DNA from: Parapristionchus giblindavisi
Taxonomy: Eukaryota; Nematoda; Chromadorea; Rhabditida; Diplogasteridae
Length of the DNA stretch: 64,000 bases
Assembly: GCA_943737045.1 (NCBI GenBank)
Contig: CALSFV010000004.1
Location: forward strand, 1,189,501 to 1,253,500
Reading direction: 5' to 3'
In this document: piece by piece, positions 12,730 through 23,913 of the stretch
Numbering within the stretch: position 1 is the first letter of the stretch
How the letters are laid out: each line of letters starts with the position of its first letter
The notes under the pieces: model-generated
The model's database searches: none
What the model was told of the DNA's origin: nothing
What the model saw: the letters and a program-made list of their open reading frames with translations, nothing else
Position numbers and translations under genes: made by a program

Positions 12730-12887
12730 CTGAATGCATTCTTAAAGCCACACCCCAAGCTAATAATTCGAGTGATAATTGAGATTTGAATGAGCGGTTT
12801 TTGGATAAGACAGACACACTCTGGCAGCTGAAATAAATATGGTGTCACCATCTCTCTCTCTGATCAATGAGAGAAGAGAATGCTTGC

Positions 12888-12970
12888 AAAAATCGCAGAC
12901 AGAGAACGAACTCGAACCCATGTGGTACAGACTACTATGCAACAGACGATACCACTGAGCCATGAAGGCG
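12888..12970 (-). pseudogene. tRNA-like sequence (pseudogene or SINE head)
   Basis: The minus strand shows a TGGCTCAGTGGTATCG A-box, a GGTTCGAGTTC B-box about 45 bases on and a TTTTT run downstream, as in Pol III units. The acceptor ends do not pair, so it is not a working tRNA. It lies just upstream of the epimerase's first recognised exon. Confidence 0.55.
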
Positions 12971-14182
12971 ATGTAAGCGAGATAGGATTTCTGTTATTTG
13001 ATATGATGATTTATGCTAAAATCGCTCGCCATCGCAGCTCTGCTAATCAAATTGAAAGATATGTTTACATAATGCCTAATGTGTTCATTGGATCTCTGAT
13101 ATTTTTTTACCTTTATGTTTATCATTTCCAATTTGTAATTTAAAAATTTTCAATAATTTTTTTGTATTGTCGAGTTGTTGTAAGCACCATTAATGTTTTA
13201 TCTGTCTATTATTATGATCTTGTTCTACATTTGCAAATAGATTATCGAAATTAATGTTTCATTGTCGGAATCGTCGATATATATTGAAAAAATGCAATAA
13301 TGAAAGCTTTATATGAGTTTATATATAAGGATAGTTATCGATTCAATGTTCAACTACAGTATCTCAATGTATGTGAAGCAAATCAAGTAATGTCAGAAAT
13401 CAATCAATATGAAAGGCCCATCATGTGTATGTACTACTCATTTCTCGACTTTATTTAAGTCTCCTCTCAATGTAAGTTACAATAAAATACATTGAAAAAT
13501 CATTTATTATCCGTTATAGACACGAAATGAAGAGCAACAAAGAGAAATACAACTCAATACGAAACATAAGGAAGACTCTTACGAAACATCCCGGCAAAAG
13601 TATTGTCATCTATTAAGCGAATTCTCAATTACCGTAATCTCCGTTTTAGCTACAGTCTCATCTACAACTCCTACAGTATTCCCCGCTACCGTATCCCATC
13701 ATACCAAACACCCTTCTATACTGGCTCCTACTTTTTCGTACCCATCCAGAAACGGCTCATCTTGATCCGTTATCGTCCCAAATGGCTGTCGCTCGAGAAG
13801 GCAGAAATTCAAGGTATTCTGAAAATATTTATTTTTAATATCGAAAATAGCTTAGCTATCAGCAGAAGTAAACAGCGATCTATGTAGGAATAACTGGGAA
13901 CAAATTACTGAATTACTTAGAGCACATGAAGATGAATACATAACATACATTTTCGCCCCAATCACAATCTCTCGTTTTATACACTCTCTCGCCTAGAATT
14001 GCGAAATATAAACTGACCCGAGTTTAGAGTAAAACTGACCCGATTTACATCTCATTTATTCGAAACTGACCCGACATGGGGTGACTCTTGCTAATCTCGA
14101 TCATAACCGTACGTCTATATCGACAAAAAATGATATATCGTAATGTATAACCAACCGTGTTGCCCGAATGGTGCATCATCGC
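12971..14182. other. Intergenic, no gene seen
   Basis: AT-rich sequence between the epimerase and the next minus-strand gene. It holds a cluster of ACCGTA motifs near 13630-13690 and three copies of AAACTGACCCGA near 14010-14070. The open frame at 13603-13887 shows no motif or splice support. Confidence 0.5.
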
Positions 14183-15335
14183 CTACTCTTCCATTCCCTG
14201 GTTATTATTTGGTAGATGCCTTCTCTCATTCTTATCGGCTTCAAGTGCGAACTGACGATCCTGAAACAGGGACCATTAGAAAGGAGTAAAAAAGAGTAAC
14301 AAAGTGAAAAGAAATGCTAAAAATAAAGAAATTAAAGGTAATGAGATTGATAACCAGAAGGGAAAGGGAAAGATGATAGAAAAGAAGACGAAGAGAGAGA
14401 GATAGTCCAGAGAAAAAGGTAGACAAGGTCAAGAAAGAAGATAGAATCAAGGAAAGCAATTTTTTTAGAAATCGATAGTAGCGATAACGATGAAACAAAC
14501 CTCGACAGAGTAGCTGATCAGGAAGAGGAAGAAGAAGAAGATATAGTTGGAGAAGTTCGATTCTCTGCTAATATCGCATTCTACAACTAAATCAATACAT
14601 TTTAGAAGATAATCATTGATTATTTGCATTCATAGACATTGAAATAAAACTATACTACGTTTGTATCTTACCACAACAAAGTAATAAAGTAAAATTGCAA
14701 AATAACAACGAAGCATTGATGTTACTTACCGAAGTTGTTCATTCCATCACAAGTTCGAACATCTCTCGAACTGGAGCCGCCAATCCTGATAACCATGGTC
14801 ATCATACAATGATCATAGCAGTACAGCTTTAAATAAACAGAAATACTACTAGAACAGAACTGAAAACACATATTAACGGGTAGAAAATAGAAAACGGCTG
14901 AACAAGCTGCCAAAATGAGGACCGCCTTCCGGAGATCCGGGAAATAGAGGTGATAAAAAGCAGTCGAGATAAATGCACTGCCAGAGTGTGCCTGTTCCCG
15001 CTCAGTTCAAACATAATATAGGGTGACAGACATTATTTTAGCTTGGGGTCTTCCTTTAAAGTTCGCATCTTACAATTGTAAATCTAATGTGCATGTCAAC
15101 TTATGCTCATACATTATAACCTATTGATTTATTACTAGTTATCAATTTATAATACAAATCGTAATACGAGCTGAATGTATCAATCAAGCTGAGTATATCA
15201 ATTTTCTATGCGGATCAGACGATAAATGTAAAATGAGAAACATGAACACGGCAGTACCTTTGGTTTGATGATCTTGAGATCCGGAATTGCGGGAATAGTC
15301 TCTATCTCCGGTCGGATTCGACGTTCAACATTCAT
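14183..15335 (-). CDS. Small multi-pass membrane protein, possibly detached 3' part of the Srt gene
   Basis: Exons 15258-15335, 14730-14991, 14501-14586 and 14183-14260 join in phase from an ATG (MNVERRIRPEIETIPAIPD) to TAG, 167 residues. Exon 2 opens AHSGSAFISTAFYHLYFPD followed by LRKAVL, which resembles the last TM and the R/K of nematode chemoreceptors. A second hydrophobic run (LILAACSAVFYFLPVNMCF) follows, then a Cys-containing loop and a third (NYIFFFFLFLISYS), with a charged tail ending NNNQGMEE. Joining it to the Srt gene upstream fails: that gene's last clear exon ends in phase 2, and adding this first exon gives an immediate stop. It may be an independent gene, or the TM7 end of a receptor cut off by mutation or by an exon I missed. 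Exon 2 also has other open frames, so the model is tentative. Confidence 0.42.
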
Positions 15336-16036
15336 TATCTATAGAGATAATTTATATTGTAAACGTTTTAATTACTTATTATTTTTATTAGTTTGTTTAT
15401 GCACCAAAAACATAACGTAAATGATAAAATACAATAGCTTTCAACAGACAAAGAAGAAACAAAAAATATGAGAGTGATATTTTTGTTTCTTTTAGCAACT
15501 TCTCAGCCGCACATAATAAATGTACGACAGAGATACAAAGAGCATCACACAACACGAGAGACAGGTGGGATACAGGTTTTTGCAAAAAAAAAAATCAATT
15601 GAACGTAACAAATATATACGATAACAGTGTGCGAGTAAATTAATATCGACAGTTTATTGATATGGAGAAATTTTAAAAAATAAAATCGCATGCACGTAAT
15701 AGCTAGAAATTAGAAAAAAATGGAGAAATATGAATGAACGGAGGAACATCCTTATTGTTGGAGAGTGAAGAGTGATATTGGGGGTAGAGTTCGAGTGCGG
15801 AATAGAAAGTGAACACTGATTGTCCTTGACCACGTATTCTCCATTCTCGATCACTAGTCATATCTTATACTCGATATCAGATCAATCACAGACCCCATTC
15901 ATTCTGTTTTATTAGAAATCTTAATTGGTCTGGCACACCCACTCCAATGAAAATGTACTAGTAATGTTATGTTTTACTCAGAATCAATTACGGCTTTGAT
16001 CGAGAAAATCGTGTGACTTCTGTAATGTCTCTTGAA

Positions 16037-16156
16037 TTAAAGGACGGAAACCTTTGTCAACGGTCTCTTCAACGCTCTACGCTCTTTCGTTGTTAGAGAA
16101 CAAAGAAATAGTGTGCGAAATGAAGAGACTGTTGACAAACGTTTCGGTCCCTTTTA
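16037..16156. mobile_element. TTAA-flanked MITE, copy 2
   Basis: Shares its internal sequence (AACGCTCTACGCTCT, TTGTTAGAGAACA, GAAATAGTGTGCG) and inverted ends (AAAGGACGGAAACC and GTTTCGGTCCCTTTT) with the copy at 3662-3782. The left TTAA is intact and the right one has decayed to TTTTAG. Confidence 0.7.
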
Positions 16157-16440
16157 GTCTAATCTGTAGATCGAATAGTATATATAAATATTCTTTATCA
16201 CAGTTGCAATTTTGGTTATGGCAGTGGGTCTCATAAAAATATACAATATCTACCACAACGTTTTATCATTTATTTATTTATTTTATTCGTTTATCATACA
16301 TCAAAACATGTGACAACATTTGAAACAACAAGTAAATGAATGAAACCAGGAACAAACAATCGGACGACCTGGATGGGGATTACTACGCGTCGAACATCAA
16401 TGATGATCTAGTATTCAATGAAAATCATCGGTACATAAAG

Positions 16441-16733
16441 TTCCTCCGTGATTTTGGGGTGGACACTATTTAGCTATGGAATTATACATAAAAGCAATGA
16501 AACAAAGAGAAGTGTCCTAGATCCCCTTGCATTTGAAAATGGATTCTGAGTAAATCGACCATATCGTGGGTCATCCCTATGTATGTCACTTCTCTTACAA
16601 GTTTCATGTCCCTCCTAGTCTAGTGTGTCGATGTTGAAAGTTTGGCCAATAAAAGGTTTAGAAAATAACTCGGTTTTAATTGCCGGCCAAACTTTTTATA
16701 TAATTGCAACCCCAAAATCACGGAGTCAGGAAA
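16441..16733. repeat. Inverted-repeat element, about 25-bp arms
   Basis: TTCCTCCGTGATTTTGGGGT at the left recurs inverted at 16709-16733 with a few changes. An inner pair of GTTTGGCC / GGCCAAAC lies near 16641 and 16684. Likely a decayed DNA transposon derivative. Confidence 0.45.
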
Positions 16734-17182
16734 ATTACCCACTAGCGGATACTTTAATAGAAGTGATGATCGGACCTCTGGACCTGGATGTTTCTATCTT
16801 CTCTTTTCCAGAAGGTAGTTTGCATTTTACAATGATACGAATGACGGAGTTTCGCAATCGCCTGAAATCAAACGTATTTTTTTCATTAACATTATGCATG
16901 GTCGAGACCCTTTGCAGAGATCCATTGTCAAACTTTTCACAAGATTAAAAAAGTTTTCTTTTTCTATGCAGATAGGAAATGAAACATTTAAATTCCGAAA
17001 AATTCTCCAAAACTCCTAGTGAGAATTTACAGCAGGCTACACACCCTGCAGAGCCTGTATCGTCTATCTATTCCGTTACTTCAGCCGATGATAAGATTCT
17101 CATTGTTTGTTCTTATCTATGCAAGTTCACTAAACCAACACTTGTATTTTCTCGTGTTCTTATTTCTTATCGATACTCTCAC

Positions 17183-20100
17183 CTATTGAAGATCATAAAT
17201 ACGATGACATTAACGCCGTTGAGCAGTATCCACATGTGAACTGAAACGTAGTTAGCAGTGATATTCCCTCCGAAAACGGGATATCTGAAATCATATTGCT
17301 ATTTGAATATGGCATAGTTACCGTGAAGAATTATTGATTGTTATAACTCATTTTTTCTATCAACAGAAATCAATTATACTAAGGAATATTGTCTTGTAGA
17401 GTCTTACAAGCGACCTATAAACTAATAGATCGAATGTTCTCGAAGCTTATTCATTCAGGTAACAACTACATAGAGTATATCTGAATCACATTACCTACTA
17501 CGCTCTAGTTATGACTTTATGTTGCGAAAAGAGAATTATATAATTCAATGAGAAGTCATACTATTTCTTCATGTTGCCATTAGAACAAGACAGAAGAACT
17601 TACTCGAGATATGTCCAGTACACCCATATAGCAATCGTATACGTAGATGACACTAGAAGCTGAAAATTAAATTTTAAAATTAAAAAAAAAATTATATTTT
17701 TTATTGCGTAACCACATGGGTAGGAATAAATCAAGGTCTACCTATCGATTCGTCGACAAACGATACGTCATTAACATGGACCTATTTTGGTAAATTAATC
17801 GGTGCTGTGACGTCACATTTATTATACGATATTTGCAATGCTTTTTTTTCGGGTTATATCGTAAACCAAATGAGATGTTTTCGCCAATGAACTCGCGACA
17901 TTCTATTGAGAAATGTTCATTCGAAACTCTCCACTTTCAAGTTATTGGATATTAGAGCGAAGAATTTTCATAGAATTTCGAATTGCCCTATGGTATTCCT
18001 TTACATTATTTCACTGACCTGTATCGTAATACTCCTTTCTCGCTTCGAGAAATTCTTGCCATTTCTACTCCATATATACAACAATATCACGATGTACGCG
18101 GCTACCGTAATCCCCTCCATCACGATCATTAGATATTTACTGATCTAAAGATCAAAGATCAGACTACAGGCCAAAGTCTAAACTACACACCAGCTGCATG
18201 ATAACTGAATAGTCGTCATCAGTGGAGGGCGGACCCCATGAGAACTTTGAAGTGACGAATAGATAGTTATTCCCCGGTATCAATTTGAGAATACAGATGA
18301 TCGCTCCAATTATGAGAGTTATTAGTCCAATGATCTGCAAATCAAATATCGATTGCCATTTCGCTCAAATATCGATTGAGCCTTTACAAGAAGTAAGGTT
18401 TATTGAATCTATTTTCGGATTTATTATCGTAACTGTGCCTCATGTGTGTCACTATTTATAACTCCTTACGCAGGTTATTTCTAATATAGAACATTTTGAA
18501 ATTGAATGACTTGGTTAGGATAATGGATCTTGGAATCGCCGTTGCGATAGCGCAGTTTCCGAGTCATATAGCCTACATTGACATTCGCGTTTATGTAGTA
18601 TAGTTAGCGATGTAATCAGTATGTTCTTGGAAAGCGCCTGCGAATTGCGTTAAGTGCGATAACTTCCTCTAGATATGGGTGCATATTCTGTTATCGGCGC
18701 GAGGTCATGTGGATACTTTTTTTATAGAACAGAGCAAATGTAGCAGTGTCGTTCTCAGTAGTACTTCCAAAGGCAAAAAAAATCGCTATGTTCTAGAATT
18801 TCTGACTTGAATAAGGATTCAGGATAATGTAAAAATCGATAAAACACATTCATTACAAATACAAAAAAATTCTCATATAAAAATAATTGTTGTACCATCA
18901 AGCAATTTGAAAGGTATCGGTATCGGTCATTTCAAAACAATTTCAACAAATCATAAACATACTTTAAGACTCTTCTTCCCATAAACGACTTGAGCTATCG
19001 TAAAGAAGACAACCGTGAGGAATCGATTGATCGACAATGACGTCATCTCTATCAACATTGTCCACCAAAACATAGTGAACACGGCGCCGATGATCTGGAA
19101 TCCATATTATTTAGTCTCAAAAATACTCAAATCCATGTTAAACAATGATTTGAAAATCGCCGTTCTGGCCGTAATGTGAGAGAATTCAGTAAGAACTATG
19201 ATTATTAACTCACGGTTTGAGGAACACGTTCATTGAAGTAGCAATAGTTATTATGATTTATATTTCATGTGAAACATATCTCAGTTGAGATAAAAGTGTG
19301 ACCATATTGGTGGATCGTTTTTTGTTGTTATAAATGTTTTAACTGGTTTATTATTTTTAATAATTCACTTTATTTTATGGGTCAGACAGTGGATAACAAC
19401 TGTACAGATATAAATGAATGAATAGGGGCAATAGACAACCGTGACGTCACAATCGACTGTTGTCAAAGACGTCCGCCTACGCTTGGTAATCAGCAAATGG
19501 TTTGCCATCGTTAGTGTATACGACCTCTGGTGCTCATGTGTTCAAACAACGGCAATCTCGGTACAAATTTATTCAAAATCTATGAGAAGGTTGTGATATG
19601 GAACACGCTTTGCTGATGAACGGTAGATTACGCATTCGCTAACTTTCAGAATCCATCACAACCCGAACGATTGTCATCACCACTAGTACGTAGACGAAGA
19701 GATTCTGTCAAATGAAAAAAAGTCGTTCAGCTTAACCGCACCACACTCACCATCGCCACACCACCGCCATTGCAGAAATCTGTTGTGCAACAACACCTTT
19801 TTATCCTCTTCGGGTCAAGTACGGTAAGTTCGGCGCAGGTATCATTGTAGAACTTATTTGGCTTAAAAAAAAAATTAAAAAATGCACCAACTTGGAAATT
19901 TTAAAAATCAGTCCCAACACAATTGAAAGATTTTGGCGCGCACATCGCCACTTCATCTTGCTTGTAGAGAGCCTAAGAAAGAGAATATTTATTGAATACG
20001 GATTATCGATTGATTGAATAAATACCATACTCGTGTGCAGAATTTCGTGTCTGGTTCGCACTTGACGTCGGTGCTGAAAATCGGCGTTCATGGTTATCAA

Positions 20101-22244
20101 TAACTAATCTATCAATAATCGATTACAATTAATCAATAATCAATCAATTTTCAGTGACAGTCAATCAATAATTCATACACGAAAGTTATGTGACCGTCGA
20201 TTAAGGTGGTTGTTCTGCAGTGAAGGGCCATCGACATGGTAACGATGGACAGCAGGTATAGTAGGCCTCGGCGCATCGAAGGGAAAAGTCGTCGACGAGG
20301 AGCGCACCCGCCGCACCACCACCACACCGCGAACAGAGACGAACGAATGAACGAAATGGATAGGAATGAAAATGTCGATAGGCAAAATTGAGTAGCAAAG
20401 AAGATTCATGTTACACGCACAATTCTTAAAGGGATGGTCAAAAGCACCGTGGCATATTTAAATGATCAAATAAGTCTAATCCTATACTGTTACTGTTACT
20501 GTTTATACAATGTGTTCAAGAAAGGATAAGAAAATAATCAGAACTGTTTTATCACTATTTTCCTTGTTACTTGAGTATCTACACTCAGACTCGCCCTAGT
20601 ATGACGAGGAGTGGTGTGAGTACCGTAATCATCAGCTGCAACAACGATATATTACAAACGTCGTCCACACCACCCGTACCTCTATGGATCCATTATTGCA
20701 CAAGTCTCGATTGCAGCAGCAATCTCCGTTTTTACTTTGTGGGTTGCATCTTCTTTGAGGTGATAACTGATAAGTGAACAGGAAAGATGATGGATTAAAG
20801 TAATAAATAAACTTTTGCAATTCCCTAGACACAGAAAAAAGCCTATCTCAAGTTCTACAATAAACCTACAATAAACCTACAATAAACGGTTAGGATTTTG
20901 AAACCCTTAAATTTCAAAGTTTAGAGATACTTCAACGACGTTTTCGACGACGACAACGGATTACAAATCCTTACCGTGGGTTTCCTTCTGTGAGTGTAGG
21001 TAAACAAACTTACGCATTTGTACTGTGGATGAGTGCAAGTTGCGAATTCATATTCGTACATTTTTTTCTAAAATTTAAATTTCAAAACTATAAACTTCAA
21101 GCCAAAAAACCCCACTCTGAAGCAGAACTTAGAGTCGCCACCGCACAGAACCGTCCCTCTGAAAGTGTTGAGATGCAGGAAACGTACACCAAATATAGAG
21201 ACGCAAGAACCAACCGAAACATAACAGATGCGTTGACGATCGTGGAAACGGCGCACTGTAGAGCGGATGCGGACACAGCCAGTGTTAGTAAGCAGCCGGC
21301 AATTAGCACGGCCGAGTGCATCTGGGAAACGTCGGCGATGATGAGCACACTACGAAGTAGAAGACAACCGCACAAAGTGAATAAACAGAATGAAAACGAG
21401 TTTGAAATATGAATAAAACACAAACAATAGCGATCACGACCGCTAATGAAAATATCTCCACAGTGAAATAAAATAGAATACAATTGTTTAAACGTCAAAA
21501 TACATTTTAGAAATAACAAAAACTCAAAATATACCTTATTCGGCCAGTACGGTAGCTGCCACTGGCCGATCACAAGAATGCCTGAAATTACACATTTAAA
21601 TTTTTTTATTAAAATTTTTGCTCTATGCTTCGACATGATTTAGATAAATTTTATTTAAAGTGAAAATATTCTTTGAAATATTACACACTTGTTTCAGAAG
21701 GGCCGATTCGCACCTTCAAATTTCTCAAATACTCCCCCACATTTGAGAAACACGCTATTGCAAACGGTTGTTTCATATTCGAGAAATTGGAAGTGGCGAA
21801 TCGACTTTTCTGATGAGACAATTAGCTGTGAGTGTATTGAACCTGTCATGACGTGCACTACAAGTTGTCCACAGTTGATAAGACCTAATCGAAACATTAT
21901 TGTATAGGCTGCAGCTGTACTGTATTCGGGATCGATGAAGAAGATCTAGGAAAGATCAAAGATCAATGACCAAGAACACCGTTTATAAAAAACGGCCTCT
22001 TATATAGATCCTTATGCAATATTTTATATTGTTAATTTCGCAATGAGAACAATAATAGATAGTGTATAATGTGGTTCAATTTTACTATAAATGATTGAAT
22101 ATCAAAGATCAAAGATCAATCTACACTTACAATCTCGATAAGTACATAGAAGAACAGCAGTACTCCACTGTGAATGAGAAAACCGAATCCGAATGGGATC
22201 GGATCGTACAATATTAGTGTTTCGTTATATAGTGTCTCGTTCAT
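17183..22244 (-). CDS. Srt-class serpentine chemoreceptor-like protein (TM7 uncertain)
   Basis: G-protein-coupled chemoreceptor of the nematode Srt type, expected on sensory-neuron membranes. Exons 22131-22244, 21843-21945, 21535-21581, 18963-19094, 18191-18334, 17604-17659 and 17183-17284 join in phase. The N-terminus MNETLYNETLILYDP has two N-glycosylation sites. TM1 is FGFLIHSGVLLFFYVLIEI; TM2 is MFRLGLINCGQLVVHVMTG, with the N...Q..H...G pattern of Srt; then QLPYWPNK. TM3 carries MTSLSINRFLTV, the Srt NR motif; TM4 is IIGLITLIIGAIICIL; TM5 runs LLVSSTYTIAIWVYWTYL; and TM6 is VHMWILLNGVNVIVFMIFN. After TM6 the frame meets either GTGAGA (a donor) or TGA. A TM7-like exon lies at 14730-14991 but does not connect in phase, so the gene may be truncated. 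The 2.4-kb intron 19095-21534 encloses two complete Ly6 genes on the same strand. Coordinates cover the exons seen. Confidence 0.78.
19639..20276 (-). CDS. Ly6/uPAR three-finger surface protein, 124 aa (nested gene 1)
   Basis: Secreted or membrane-tethered Ly6-type protein. Exons 20179-20276, 20026-20073, 19921-19972, 19751-19861 and 19639-19704 join in phase. A signal peptide MRRGLLYLLSIVTMSMA precedes LHC, the usual first disulfide Cys. The Cys pattern continues VKCEPDTKFC, WRC, DTC, CCC and the diagnostic DFCN end of the fold. A hydrophobic C-terminal segment (NLFVYVLVVMTIVRVVM) ends in a short tail and TAG, fitting a TM or GPI-type anchor. The family includes nematode ODR-2/HOT-like neuronal proteins; the ligand is unknown. 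The whole gene sits inside an intron of the Srt-like receptor, same strand, about 0.3 kb downstream of a paralogue. Alignment of the Cys spacing with that paralogue supports both models. Confidence 0.8.
20585..21321 (-). CDS. Ly6/uPAR three-finger surface protein, about 104 aa (nested gene 2)
   Basis: Paralogue of the neighbouring Ly6 gene. Exons 21238-21321, 20975-21067, 20680-20766 and 20585-20635 are all phase 0. The signal peptide MHSAVLIAGCLLTLAVSASA is followed by LQC. Then come ATCTHPQYKC (compare VKCEPDTKFC in the sister gene), RRC and DCCCNRDLCN, the Ly6 C-terminal signature. The last exon is a hydrophobic tail (LMITVLTPLLVILGRV) and TGA, consistent with a GPI signal. One Cys of the sister protein has no partner here, so a tiny exon between 20767 and 20974 may have been missed. 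Nested in the same Srt intron, same strand. An 11-bp tandem repeat (ACAATAAACCT, three copies near 20857-20887) lies in its second intron. Confidence 0.72.
20857..20887. repeat. 11-bp tandem repeat, three copies
   Basis: ACAATAAACCT repeated three times; on the sense strand each copy reads as a TTGTAG 3' splice-like end. Confidence 0.6.
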
Positions 22245-23139
22245 TTGAGGTTTCCTGAAAATGAACCATGTGAATAAATCCAATAAATCAACATAACGTT
22301 AAATTCCTTCAAAGGAACAAAATCAGAGTAGATGTGGGTAGTATTAGTCTTGACTTACAATTAATTTGAACAAGGTAGCATGAATATTTACTATAGAGCA
22401 ATAGCCATACTATACGCAATCAACAAATAAGTAGTACTGCCATGCTACAGTAATTCTATTACATCATTGCAAAAGTACAATACAATAAAAAAAGAAGAAG
22501 CTTCAGATTCTGATTTAGATCACAGTCCACAGACTCAATAAAAGCGAACATATTTTATTATCATAAGCGTGACTCCAACACACGAGAGCCGGTACAGTGG
22601 ATTGGATATTTACCCTCTACACCACAATGCATCGGTGTCTGATAAGCAATGATAAGATACCAAAATTCGAACAACGATGTTATATCACCATGATCAACTT
22701 CTGTCACTCTAGTTAAGCTGGCTCTCTCGTCATTGCTCGAACGCATTCTAACCGCGCGCTTTTCGAAAGAAATTTAAAACAACAACGGCTACAGATATCA
22801 TGAGTATCTGGCTTTATAGCTTGAACCAGGAAGAGTATGAATTTGCTCACGCGTTCTGACCAAATGATTTCCTGCGGCTAAGAACATAGTACAAACATAA
22901 CAAACCTAATAAGAGAATCGTGTGACGCTTAGCCCTTGTTTTCGAATTATTCAAACACAAACACAGAGTCAAAGAACGTACACAAGAACATCTAAGAATG
23001 AAACAACGCAGAGTAAAACATTCACCGAACCAAAGTGACTCCCACTCCTATTACTGACACCTTTTCGAGCCCGTTAAGGTCTATCACCACATCTTTCAAC
23101 TGCTGACTGCTTATGTGTCTGATATCTCTCACTCTAAAA

Positions 23140-23258
23140 GGAAGTCCAACGGTCTCTTCAAATCCCTGAGAGAGAGAAAAAAAAAACTCTCTCGAAGTCA
23201 AAGAAACCTAAGAAATAGTGTGGGATACGAATAGACGCAGACAGTGGTTGCACTCGTT
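23140..23258. mobile_element. Degenerate relative of the TTAA MITE
   Basis: Shares CAACGGTCTCTTCAA and GAAATAGTGTG in the same order and spacing class as the copies at 3662 and 16037. The ends and TTAA are not preserved. Confidence 0.4.
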
Positions 23259-23839
23259 TTAACGATATCACAGCGCTTAATTGCATTTGCTCGACGTCTA
23301 TTGATGGTAGTTTTAACACACGCGAAAGGGTATTAATCGAGTCCACGTTCAATATACGCCGGGTACTTATCCGTGGTTTGGAGCACTTTCGATCACCTCC
23401 TCCACCTCAATGCACGTTTGAAATAGTAACAGCGTCACACACTCTGATTATGATTTTATTATTTTGTCCTCGAAGTACTTGCGATTATTGGATAAGAACT
23501 CCACGTAATCGGGAACGAAGTCAAATATCACGTATCGATATTGCGAATGGTAGCGAAAATTTCAATAAATTGGCGCTAACCCATTTTGGAACTCCCGTTT
23601 TTAAAACACAAACATTTTAGAGCTTTTGGAGTACTTTTAAGTTTTACATTAAAATGTTGAAGCTCCGCGAATATGTTCGTGAAAAAACTGTGATGAGAGA
23701 AAGATGACAAAATAGATTCTAGATAAAATAGACTATTTTTTTAGCTGAATGTGCGTATTTATCGTCAGAATCGTGATTGCATTAGTGCTTGAAGTTTGTG
23801 TCAGGCAAAGGCGCGTTTTTTATAAATTGAAAATTTCAG

Positions 23840-23913
23840 CACCAGGATTCAAACCCACGACCATATCAAATCAGCTGTTTAACCACTGCTCCAATTGGTC
23901 ATCCAATTGGTCA
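23840..23913 (-). pseudogene. tRNA-like sequence
   Basis: The minus strand shows GGAGCAGTGGTTAAACAG (A-box-like) and GGTTTGAATCC (B-box). Acceptor ends do not pair well and the anticodon arm is unclear, so it is a pseudogene or SINE head. Confidence 0.5.

Larger units (their letters stand above)
15336..17178. other. Intergenic or intron, repeat-bearing
   Basis: Between the small membrane protein and the last clear Srt exon. It contains the second TTAA-type MITE and a short inverted repeat with CTCCGTGATTTTGGGGT arms. The ORF at 16625-16948 (plus) lies within and beside that repeat and has no family signal. A 52-codon frame starting at about 15861 on the minus strand also has no support. Confidence 0.45.

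Noticed and set aside
12639..12851. 70-codon frame used as a contiguous epimerase N-terminus
   Set aside because: It stays open but runs out of the epimerase reading frame at the VFPDSR exon; an intron would be required and the donor is uncertain.
16625..16948. 107-codon plus-strand frame
   Set aside because: It overlaps an inverted-repeat element, and no signal peptide, domain or splice extension was seen.
21097..21636. 179-codon minus-strand frame
   Set aside because: It is a run-through of three real pieces in one frame: a receptor exon, an intron, and the Ly6 signal-peptide exon. The splice sites explain it better.
22561..22746. Minus-strand frame and tRNA-like text near the Srt gene start
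   Set aside because: No A-box and B-box pair at tRNA spacing and no recognisable protein.
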